A stretch of 6,617 nt of DNA from contig JAFIEC010000332.1 in NCBI GenBank assembly GCA_020832725.1, forward strand, positions 1 to 6,617, given 5' to 3'. This document shows positions 1 through 6,617 of the stretch, piece by piece. The stretch comes from Paracoccaceae bacterium. GTDB lineage: Bacteria; Pseudomonadota; Alphaproteobacteria; Rhodobacterales; Rhodobacteraceae. Both the position numbers and the translations under genes were made by a program. The notes under the pieces were generated by a model. It saw only the letters and a program-made list of their open reading frames with translations. It was not told the DNA's origin and did no database searches. Positions within the stretch are counted from its first letter, which is position 1. The number at the start of each line of letters is the position of its first letter.

Positions 1-790
1 CGGTGATCAGCAGTGCCGCAGGCAGCCGCGGGTCGGGCGGGACGCCCGAGCGAGGGGGTGTCGCGGGTGGCAGGCCCTCGGGCTCGGTATGGTCGAGTGG
101 GCGGATGTCCCGCGCAAGATCGGCCTCTCGCGGGGTGAAGCGGCCATCCGTGAAGCGGGCGATGTTCCATGCCTCGGCCCGATACGCCTTGCCCCGCGTA
201 TGCAGGCCCGCCACCCAGCGCCAGCCCAGCGTGTTGGAGGCGGGATCTCCGTCAAGCAGGTGGCGCAGGAAGAAATCCGCGCCGATCCGCCACGGCAGGC
301 CAAGGGTGAAGATCCAGATGGAGGCGAACCACATGCGGGCATGGTTGTGCAGATAGCCCGTCTCTACAAGCTCCTGCGCCCATGCATCGAAACATGCCAG
401 CCCCGTCGCGCCGGCCTCTGCCGCCGCGACCCGCCGGGCAAGGCGGCGGTCGCGCTCCAGCGCGGCAAGGTCCTGGGCAAGGCCGGTCACACAGGATTGC
501 CAGACGGAGGGCCGGTGCTCCAGCCAGCCCTTGAAATATCCCCGCCAGAACACCTCCTCGATGAATTTTCCGGCACTCTCCGCCCCGTGGGCGGCAAGGG
601 CGGCCTGCACCGCCCCGGTCTCGGTAACCAGACGGCGGCGGATGAACGGAGAGAGGCGCGAGACATGCGCATGTCTTCCCGGGCCGTGATCGAAGTTTCG
701 GCAGCGGGCATATCGGATGCCAATGGCCGGCACGAAGTCGCGCATCAGCGCCTCGCCCCGTTCCCGCGTCGCCTTGTCGAAATCCGTCAT
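1..790 (-). CDS. Photolyase/cryptochrome-family FAD-binding protein, 3' end beyond window
   Basis: Seen: an open minus-strand frame with 263 whole codons visible that continues off the left edge. It matches the FAD-binding helical domain of DNA photolyases. Residues 43-49 (VSRLSPF) resemble the phosphate-binding TSRLSPY loop. E79 and W82 in EEVFWR, N149 and M153 in HNHARM, R152 with D180 (DGD), N186, and W190/W192 (GWRW) align with E. coli PhrB E274, W277, N341, M345, R344-D372, N378, W382 and W384. W167 aligns with W359 of the electron-transfer chain. Family knowledge: these residues hold FAD, carry photoreduction and contact the pyrimidine dimer, so light-driven DNA repair or light sensing is plausible. 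Odd: the FAD domain starts almost at residue 1, with no N-terminal antenna (Rossmann) domain. After about residue 225 there is a Pro-rich linker and then LPAALLIT, suggesting another domain beyond the window. The start at 790 has a weak GGCGGA upstream. An in-frame ATG at 805 is possible but has no Shine-Dalgarno. An in-frame stop lies further upstream. Confidence 0.85.
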   Translation of the reverse strand, partial: MTDFDKATRERGEALMRDFVPAIGIRYARCRNFDHGPGRHAHVSRLSPFIRRRLVTETGAVQAALAAHGAESAGKFIEEVFWRGYFKGWLEHRPSVWQSCVTGLAQDLAALERDRRLARRVAAAEAGATGLACFDAWAQELVETGYLHNHARMWFASIWIFTLGLPWRIGADFFLRHLLDGDPASNTLGWRWVAGLHTRGKAYRAEAWNIARFTDGRFTPREADLARDIRPLDHTEPEGLPPATPPRSGVPPDPRLPAALLIT

Positions 791-969
791 GCCCGATCCG
801 CCCATGCCGCAGCGACGGAGATGTTGCGCGCGACGCGGATTTCAAACGCGGTGTGGTGCCGTCGCCAACCGGAACGAGTGGATGACCTGCGGAGGACATG
901 GGGCCATGGTTCTGCCGAACCTGCCCGTGGCACCCGCCATGGCAGACCGGCCGCCGCGCTGGTCGCTGC

Positions 970-1281
970 TCAATGTGTCCACGCACCGCGGCGGTTGGTG
1001 GCGAAGTTCTCGCCATAGCCCATCGGGCGTATGTTCAGCTTGCGCTTCTTCGGCTCGGTCACCGTCGCCTCGATCCCGTGGTGGCGGGCGTATTCAAGGG
1101 CCGCCTCCTTGCTGGGGAAGGTCATCCTTACCTGTGCCTGGGTGTCATCCGAACTTGTCCAACCCATGAGAGGGTCGATCTGCCGGGCGGAAGCGGGCGC
1201 GAATTCCAGAACCCAGTCGCGGGTGCGCGCGGTGCCGGATTGCGTCGCGGTACGGGCAGGGCGGTAGATGCGGGCGCGCAT
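970..1281 (-). CDS. NDUFS4-like accessory subunit of respiratory complex I
   Basis: Complete 103-residue protein of the ETC complex I NDUFS4 family. Seen: MRARIYRPART at the N-terminus, the segment around DPLMGWTSSDDT (residues 36-47) followed by QVRMTF, a SKEAALEYA helix (57-65), and the C-terminal GYGENFATNRRGAWTH that typifies the bacterial members. Family knowledge: NDUFS4 sits on the peripheral arm of NADH:ubiquinone oxidoreductase at the cytoplasmic face of the inner membrane, supporting assembly and stability of the NADH-oxidising module. Alphaproteobacterial complex I carries it in addition to the 14 core Nuo subunits. The frame is open back to 1443, but the ATG at 1281 is chosen. It has AGGTGA just upstream, family similarity begins there, and the 54 residues before it are low-complexity and unlike the family. 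It is monocistronic here: the photolyase-type gene follows 179 bp downstream on the same strand, and no nuo gene is in view. Confidence 0.92.
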   Translation of the reverse strand: MRARIYRPARTATQSGTARTRDWVLEFAPASARQIDPLMGWTSSDDTQAQVRMTFPSKEAALEYARHHGIEATVTEPKKRKLNIRPMGYGENFATNRRGAWTH

Positions 1282-1285
1282 GCGT

Positions 1286-1291
1286 TCACCT
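1286..1291 (-). promoter_or_regulatory. Shine-Dalgarno fixing the NDUFS4-like start
   Basis: AGGTGA on the minus strand lies 4 nt before the ATG at 1281, with AGG 7 nt away. It decides between this start and the longer open frame beginning at 1443. Confidence 0.7.
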
Positions 1292-1315
1292 GAAGTGGCG
1301 GATGGGACAGGTTGC

Positions 1316-1344
1316 GTTATGATGCTTGCGGGGCCGCCATTCAA
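1316..1344 (-). promoter_or_regulatory. Candidate sigma70-type promoter of the NDUFS4-like gene
   Basis: On the minus strand, TTGAAT (1344-1339) is followed after exactly 17 nt by CATAAC (1321-1316). Each hexamer matches the consensus at 4 of 6 positions. Transcription would start near 1308, giving a leader of about 28 nt that contains the AGGTGA. Its position is good and its strength modest; this is inferred from sequence only. Confidence 0.4.
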
Positions 1345-1382
1345 GACGCAGTCACATGTCGGGTTCGGATCGGGTGCGCAGG

Positions 1383-1448
1383 AACGGTTGCCGCATGCGC
1401 CGTCGGAGCGAGATGGGGTGGGGTGTGCCGACGCAAACGACAACCGTT
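1383..1448. repeat. Nested inverted repeat upstream of uvrB
   Basis: Outer arms AACGGTTG (1383-1390) and CAACCGTT (1441-1448) are perfect 8 bp complements. Inside them CGTCGG (1401-1406) pairs with CCGACG (1428-1433), leaving a G-rich 21 nt apex with GGGGTGGGG. CGCATGCG (1392-1399), itself a palindrome, lies in the left internal loop. It could form a branched RNA hairpin or be a protein site; chance pairing in GC-rich DNA cannot be excluded. Confidence 0.35.
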
Positions 1449-1571
1449 GAGCTGCTTGCAGGAACAGACTAAGCCGAGTCGATGAAACAAGACAAGAACA
1501 AATGACGCCTCATGCGTGCAGACATGGATAAGATGCAACCCAAAGTTTCAATCATCTGTTTACCGATCCAC

Positions 1572-1575
1572 GGAG
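1572..1575 (+). promoter_or_regulatory. Shine-Dalgarno of uvrB
   Basis: GGAG lies 7 nt before the ATG at 1583, a normal spacing. It supports that start over other nearby ATGs, which are in other frames. Confidence 0.6.
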
Positions 1576-1582
1576 CTTCCGG

Positions 1583-3766
<2,184 letters not shown>

Positions 3767-3833
3767 TCCTTACGAGAACGACCGCGCGCCGTCTGCCGCA
3801 CCCGGACAGGTCGCCGTGGCCTGAGAGGCAGCA

Positions 3834-3853
3834 GCGCAGGTCGCGGGCTGCGC
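3834..3853. terminator. Hairpin between convergent uvrB and MarR-like gene
   Basis: GCGCAG (3834-3839) and CTGCGC (3848-3853) form a perfect 6 bp stem with an 8 nt loop. It directly abuts the stop codon of the minus-strand regulator gene and lies 67 nt after the uvrB stop. Neither side has a T tract, so this is not a canonical intrinsic terminator; it could stall polymerase or protect 3' ends in both directions. Confidence 0.25.
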
Positions 3854-4417
3854 CTAGGCGCGGCGGTGGGTTGCCGCTGTCAGCGCAGCACGGTCATAGA
3901 TCCCCGACACCAGATCGAGCATCTGGGCGGCATCGGTGAAGCTGGCCTCCGGTTCTCCGATCCGGGCCAGAAGGCTGACAAGCAGTTCGCGCCGGGCGCG
4001 GGCATAGCGGTCGGTGACGGCGCGTCCCTCTTCGGTGACCGAATAGACGACGCCCGTGCGCGACGCCCCCTCGCGCATGACAAGCCCGGCCTTGATCAGC
4101 TTGCGAAGGCCATACTGGATGTTCGGAATATCCTCGCGGTTGGTGAGGCGTGCCAGCTCCTTCACGGATTTCGGGCGGTCGTTCATCCGCACCACATGCA
4201 GAAGCGCATTCTCGGGCCCGCTTGCCTGCAGCCCGGAACTGAGCGCGAGGCATTCCGCCTGCCAGCGCCCGAAGCTCTCGAAGGCGCGCATCAGTGCATA
4301 TTCAAGCTCGGTCAGCCGCACCTCCAGGGGAGCCTCGGCCAGGTGCCAGCGCCGATCAAGATCGGCGGATCGCGTCGGCCCGGCTGATTCGCTGTGCGTG
4401 TCGCTGGTCTTTCCCAT
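3854..4417 (-). CDS. MarR-like winged-helix transcriptional regulator
   Basis: A 187-residue protein resembling the predicted MarR-family regulators of the COG5631 type. Seen: a variable N-terminus (1-24), a helical segment with LTELEYALMRAFESFGRW (35-52), then a winged helix-turn-helix. SVKELARLTNREDIPNI (84-100) carries the first recognition elements, QYGLRKLIKAGLV (101-113) continues the DNA-binding helix, and residues 114-128 with REGASRTGVVYSVT form the wing. C-terminal helices (about 138-180) would dimerise. Family knowledge: such proteins are cytoplasmic dimers, usually repressors of an adjacent divergent gene, released by a ligand or by oxidation. There is one Cys, C56, so a cysteine-pair redox switch within one chain is unlikely. 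Context: it is divergent from the LLM monooxygenase across 112 bp containing palindromes, so it probably controls that gene and itself (inference). The start at 4417 is the only Met before residue 43. A GGAG lies 13 nt upstream, a little far. Confidence 0.88.
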   Translation of the reverse strand: MGKTSDTHSESAGPTRSADLDRRWHLAEAPLEVRLTELEYALMRAFESFGRWQAECLALSSGLQASGPENALLHVVRMNDRPKSVKELARLTNREDIPNIQYGLRKLIKAGLVMREGASRTGVVYSVTEEGRAVTDRYARARRELLVSLLARIGEPEASFTDAAQMLDLVSGIYDRAALTAATHRRA

Positions 4418-4465
4418 GCCAACACCATGACTCCAATGAACTTTGCTTCAAGGGTGAATTTTAGA

Positions 4466-4494
4466 TTGATTTTCGAACCATAAATCACTGTGAT
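4466..4494 (+). promoter_or_regulatory. Candidate promoter of the LLM monooxygenase gene
   Basis: TTGATT (4466-4471), a 17 nt spacer and TGTGAT (4489-4494), with 4 of 6 consensus matches in each hexamer. The start would be near 4501, giving a leader of about 29 nt with a good Shine-Dalgarno. It lies within the palindrome cluster, as expected for a repressible promoter. Confidence 0.35.
4467..4487. promoter_or_regulatory. Candidate operator, interrupted palindrome
   Basis: TGATTT (4467-4472) and AAATCA (4482-4487) are perfect 6 bp inverted arms around a 9 nt centre containing TCGAA. Size and AT content fit a MarR-dimer site. It overlaps the predicted -35 and spacer of the monooxygenase promoter and the -10 of the regulator promoter, so binding could repress both genes. 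This is an inference from sequence symmetry and gene context. Confidence 0.4.
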
Positions 4495-4505
4495 GGTGCC
4501 ATCAA
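4477..4505 (-). promoter_or_regulatory. Candidate promoter of the MarR-like regulator gene
   Basis: On the minus strand, TTGATG (4505-4500), a 17 nt spacer and TATGGT (4482-4477), with 4 of 6 matches in each hexamer. It shares almost the same DNA as the opposing monooxygenase promoter, so the two polymerases and the regulator would compete. The leader would be about 50 nt. Confidence 0.3.
4484..4504. promoter_or_regulatory. Second pair of overlapping palindromes in the divergent spacer
   Basis: ATCAC-T-GTGAT (4484-4494) is a perfect 11 bp palindrome. It overlaps TGATGG-TG-CCATCA (4491-4504), which has 6 bp arms. They cover the predicted -10 and start region of the monooxygenase and the -35 of the regulator gene. 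Either could be the main operator or a second site for the adjacent MarR-like protein. Confidence 0.35.
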
Positions 4506-4515
4506 AAACAAATCC

Positions 4516-4522
4516 AAGGGAG
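4516..4522 (+). promoter_or_regulatory. Shine-Dalgarno of the LLM monooxygenase gene
   Basis: AAGGGAG ends 7 nt before the ATG at 4530. It is the strongest ribosome-binding site in the window, fixes the start and suggests efficient translation once derepressed. Confidence 0.75.
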
Positions 4523-4529
4523 TCTCACC

Positions 4530-5648
4530 ATGCGCGCGTTCCTCTCCGGCGATCACTTCAAGCTGGGCACCTTCTCCACCAATTGTTCCTCGGGCATGAC
4601 CGTGACAAAGGTCGATCAGCGTTGGGACAACAGCTGGGAAAACAACCTGCGGCTGGGCCGCATGCTCGATGATGCGGGCATCGACTTCATGCTGCCCATC
4701 GCGCGCTGGATCGGTTACGGCGGCGAGACGGATTTTCACCACAACGTGCTGGAAACGATGACCTGGGCGACGGCGCTGGTCGCCTCGACCCGCCGGATCA
4801 CGGTCTTTGCCACGATGCATGCCGCAGCCAATCATCCCGTGGTGGTGGCCAAGCAGATCGCGACCGCCGACCATGTGGGCCGGGGGCGCATCGGGCTGAA
4901 CATCGTGGCCGGCTGGAACCGGCCCGAATACGAGGCCCTTGGCCTGACGCTGCCCGACGACCACGAGACCCGCTATGCCTACGCGCAGGAGTGGTTCGAC
5001 GTGATCCAGAAGCTCTGGACCAGCACCGAGCGGTTCGACTGGGAGGGCCGCTTCTTCAACCTCAAGGGTGTTCTGGGCGCGCCGCGCCCTGTGGATGGGC
5101 GCCCGCCCATCTTCAATGCAGCCGGTTCGGGCCAGGGGCGCGTGTTTGCAACCGACAACGCCGACTTTCTCTTTACCCCGGCCATCGATCTTGAACGGAG
5201 CGTGGACGAGGTGCGCGAGATCCGCGAGCAGGCGGCCGCCAAGGGGCGCAAGGTGGGGGTGCTCACCTTTTCGCATGTCTGCTGCCGCCCGACCGAGGCC
5301 GAGGCGCGGGATTACCACGAGTGGTATGCCTCGCAGAATGCCGACTGGGAGGCGGTGGACAATCTGATCGCGCTGCAGTTCGCCAATGCCCAGAGTTTTC
5401 CACACGATCTGCTGGCGCTGATCCGCGACCGGATGGCGGCGGGGCATGGTGGCTATCCTCTCATCGGTACGCCCGATCAGGTTGCCGATGGTATCGAACG
5501 GCTTGCCGCGGCCGGGTTTGCGGGCAGCACTTTGTCCTTCCTCGACTATGCCGAGGAGTTCCCCTACTTCCGCGACGAGGTGCTGCCGCGTCTCGTGGCC
5601 AGGGGATTGCGCCCGGAGCCCGAGGCAGAGGTGCAGGCTGCGGAATAG
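4530..5648 (+). CDS. LLM-class (luciferase-like) flavin-dependent monooxygenase
   Basis: A complete 372-residue TIM-barrel enzyme of the bacterial luciferase-like superfamily. Seen: LGTFSTNCSSGMTVTKV (12-28) as first strand and loop, RWDNSWENN (31-39), AGIDFMLPIARWIGYGG (49-65), LETMTWATALVASTRRITVFAT (74-95), GRGRIGLNIVAGWNRPEYEALG (117-138), DDHETRYAYAQEW (143-155), FNAAGSGQGRVFATDNADFLF (195-215, probable FMN phosphate site) and the C-terminal GTPDQVADGIERLAAAGF (313-330) with LSFLDY. The pattern is closest to the group containing RutA (pyrimidine ring opening) and SfnG (dimethylsulfone monooxygenase). These enzymes use FMNH2 from a separate reductase to oxygenate C-N or C-S compounds in the cytoplasm. 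It is not obviously RutA: no rut neighbours are present and the N-terminus differs. No signal peptide is seen. The substrate is unknown and no reductase gene is in view. It is divergent from a MarR-like gene that probably controls it. The last 15 residues are Glu/Ala-rich and look dispensable. Confidence 0.9.
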   Translation: MRAFLSGDHFKLGTFSTNCSSGMTVTKVDQRWDNSWENNLRLGRMLDDAGIDFMLPIARWIGYGGETDFHHNVLETMTWATALVASTRRITVFATMHAAANHPVVVAKQIATADHVGRGRIGLNIVAGWNRPEYEALGLTLPDDHETRYAYAQEWFDVIQKLWTSTERFDWEGRFFNLKGVLGAPRPVDGRPPIFNAAGSGQGRVFATDNADFLFTPAIDLERSVDEVREIREQAAAKGRKVGVLTFSHVCCRPTEAEARDYHEWYASQNADWEAVDNLIALQFANAQSFPHDLLALIRDRMAAGHGGYPLIGTPDQVADGIERLAAAGFAGSTLSFLDYAEEFPYFRDEVLPRLVARGLRPEPEAEVQAAE

Positions 5649-5656
5649 GGTCTCCG

Positions 5657-5699
5657 GCCGGGGCGGGGCCTAGAGCAGCGCCAGCCCCGCCCCCCCGGC
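5657..5699. terminator. Long G/C hairpin between convergent monooxygenase and chrA genes
   Basis: GCCGGGGCGGGGC (5657-5669) pairs with GCCCCGC (5684-5690) plus CCCGGC (5694-5699), giving 13 bp broken only by a 3 nt C bulge, with a 14 nt loop. The loop contains the chrA stop codon, and the left arm begins 8 nt after the monooxygenase stop. No T tract follows on either strand, so it is a possible bidirectional terminator or transcript-end stabiliser rather than a classical intrinsic terminator. Confidence 0.35.
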
Positions 5700-6617
5700 T
5701 GCACCAAGGCCCACCACCCCCCATGGCGGCCGCCGCCAGACCGTCAGGCCCCCGAGGCCGGCCAGTGCCAGGGCAAGGTCGCGCATGTCGCCCACCGCGC
5801 CGGTGAAGACCGGTGTGTAGAGGGCTGCCGCCAGGATACCCACCACAGCCGCATTCGCACCCTGCATCGCGGATTGTGAAGGGCCGATCTGGCGGAACCT
5901 GTCCCAGCAGGGTAGGACGCCGATCAGGATCAGGAAGCCCGGCAGAAAGACCGCGCCGAGTGCCAGCAATGCCCCGGCGATGCCACCCGGCCCGGTGTCG
6001 AGCACGGTGCCCAGATAGGCTGCGAAGGTGAACAGCGGCCCCGGCACCGCCTGGGCGGCTCCATAACCTGCAAGAAAGACCTCCGGCGACACCCAACCGG
6101 GGGCCACCACTTCGGTCTGCAGCAGCGGCAGCACCACATGACCGCCCCCGAACACCAGCGCGCCAGCCCGGTAGAAGGCATCGAACAGGGCGGGGACCTG
6201 TCCCATGCCTGCCGCCAGCGGCAGCACGACCAGCAGCCCGGCAAAGGCGCACAGGGCCGCGATCGCCTGCATGCGGCTGATAGGTATCGGCATGAATGTC
6301 TCCACCGCACGCGCCTCTCCGCGCTTGAGGGAGAGCCCCGCGATCGCGCCCAGAGCGATCGCCCCCACCATGCCGGCGGCCCCCGGAACAAAGGCCAGCC
6401 AAGCCACGGCGCCCACGGCGATGCCTGCCCTTGGGCCGTCGGGGCACAGGGCGCGGGCCATGCCCCAGACGGCATGCGCCACAATGGCGACGGCCACGAT
6501 CCGCAGGCCCGCCAGCGCGCCCGCTCCGAATGGCCCCTCGATCGCCGCCGCCGTCATCGCAAAGGCCATCAGGATCAGCGCGGAGGGCAGGGTGAAGGCC
6601 AGGAAGGCCGCAAGTGC
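5670..6617 (-). CDS. chrA: Chromate transporter ChrA, 5' end beyond window
   Basis: The C-terminal 315 residues and stop are visible; the frame is open to the right edge, so the start is missing. A Met at 6569 is only internal, because transporter-like sequence (ALAAFLAFTLPSALIL) continues upstream of it. Seen: the end of the first CHR domain (visible residues 1-55), several hydrophobic membrane segments (about 65-98 and 116-137), then the second CHR domain opening with AGALVFGGGHVVLPLL (151-166), GWVSPEVFLAGYGAAQAVPGP (174-194) and TFAAYLG (197-203), followed by further hydrophobic helices to the C-terminus. Family knowledge: two-domain CHR proteins are inner-membrane exporters that lower cytoplasmic chromate; some members may act on other oxyanions. 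Two-domain members are typically around 400 residues, so roughly a quarter is missing. No chrB-type regulator is in view. It is convergent with the monooxygenase gene, with 21 bp between stops, so the two are not co-transcribed. Confidence 0.93.
   Translation of the reverse strand, partial: ALAAFLAFTLPSALILMAFAMTAAAIEGPFGAGALAGLRIVAVAIVAHAVWGMARALCPDGPRAGIAVGAVAWLAFVPGAAGMVGAIALGAIAGLSLKRGEARAVETFMPIPISRMQAIAALCAFAGLLVVLPLAAGMGQVPALFDAFYRAGALVFGGGHVVLPLLQTEVVAPGWVSPEVFLAGYGAAQAVPGPLFTFAAYLGTVLDTGPGGIAGALLALGAVFLPGFLILIGVLPCWDRFRQIGPSQSAMQGANAAVVGILAAALYTPVFTGAVGDMRDLALALAGLGGLTVWRRPPWGVVGLGAAGGAGLALL

Larger units (their letters stand above)
1282..1582. other. Divergent intergenic region between NDUFS4-like gene and uvrB
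   Basis: These 301 bp separate two divergently transcribed genes. The left part holds the candidate NDUFS4-like promoter (1316-1344). The middle (1383-1448) holds a nested inverted repeat. The right part (about 1480-1570) is more AT-rich and should carry the uvrB promoter, but no hexamer pair there is convincing. ATGACG (1503-1508) with GATAAG (1528-1533) has a 19 nt spacer and is weak. I looked for the alphaproteobacterial SOS box (GTTC or GAAC direct repeats with 7 nt between) and found none. GAAC at 1462 and 1496 have no properly spaced partner. No tRNA or small RNA gene is recognisable. Confidence 0.6.

Noticed and set aside
908..921. Hairpin GGTTC-TGCC-GAACC downstream of the NDUFS4-like gene as a terminator.
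   Set aside because: The stem is only 5 bp with a 4 nt loop, about 50 nt past the stop, with no T tract on the minus strand. This is common by chance in such DNA.
89..1018. A 309-codon plus-strand open frame across the left end.
   Set aside because: It runs antisense to the photolyase-type gene and into the NDUFS4-like gene, both recognised by conserved motifs. Its own product resembles nothing.
1355..1385. tRNA or tmRNA T-arm-like string GGGTTCGGATCGGG.
   Set aside because: The bases flanking the TTCGGAT loop cannot form the required 5 bp stem, and no matching acceptor, D or anticodon arms are present.
1282..1443. N-terminal extension of the NDUFS4-like protein to the ATG at 1443.
   Set aside because: The extra 54 residues do not resemble the family, and the promoter-like element and AGGTGA Shine-Dalgarno would lie inside the coding sequence. 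The ATG at 1281 fits family length.
1449..1571. LexA/SOS box upstream of uvrB.
   Set aside because: GAAC occurs at 1462 and 1496, but neither has a second GAAC after 7 nt, and no GTTC pair is present.
4485..5447. A 320-codon minus-strand open frame antisense to the monooxygenase gene.
   Set aside because: It is again a shadow of a GC-rich gene: the product has no domain, and the opposite strand has a clear family match with a good ribosome-binding site.
5670..6569. Reading the chromate transporter as a complete 299-residue single-gene product starting at 6569.
   Set aside because: The frame stays open with membrane-like transporter sequence up to the window edge, and the first CHR domain would be cut in half, so the true start is outside.

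Overview
The window reads as chromosomal DNA of a GC-rich alphaproteobacterium, most likely Rhodobacterales (Paracoccaceae-like). The evidence is the high GC with strong G/C third positions, an NDUFS4-type complex I accessory subunit (found in alphaproteobacteria and mitochondria), and a UvrB and a photolyase-type FAD protein that both read like roseobacter/Rhodobacter versions. I see no insertion sequence, phage gene, CRISPR array, tRNA or rRNA. The genes look like ordinary chromosomal content, and I found no clearly undescribed multigene system.

Layout, left to right. (1) 1-790, minus: 5' part of a photolyase/cryptochrome-family FAD-binding protein that runs off the left edge. (2) 970-1281, minus: small complete gene for an NDUFS4-like complex I subunit, with its own Shine-Dalgarno and a plausible promoter. 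(3) 1282-1582: 301 bp divergent intergenic region with a nested inverted repeat and a short open frame ending in ANDNR. (4) 1583-3766, plus: complete uvrB. (5) 3854-4417, minus, convergent with uvrB: MarR-like winged-helix regulator. (6) 4418-4529: AT-rich divergent control region with overlapping promoter-like and palindromic elements. (7) 4530-5648, plus: complete LLM-class flavin-dependent monooxygenase. (8) 5670-6617, minus, convergent: C-terminal 315 residues of a chromate transporter (ChrA) whose start lies beyond the right edge.

Two functional groupings stand out. The first two-thirds holds two genes for UV damage, one light-dependent (photolyase type) and one for dark excision repair (uvrB), with a respiratory accessory subunit between them. 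The second is a divergent pair in which the MarR-like protein very probably controls the adjacent LLM monooxygenase, and itself, from the shared 112 bp spacer. The monooxygenase substrate cannot be read from the sequence, and no flavin reductase partner is in the window. ChrA appears unrelated to its neighbours.
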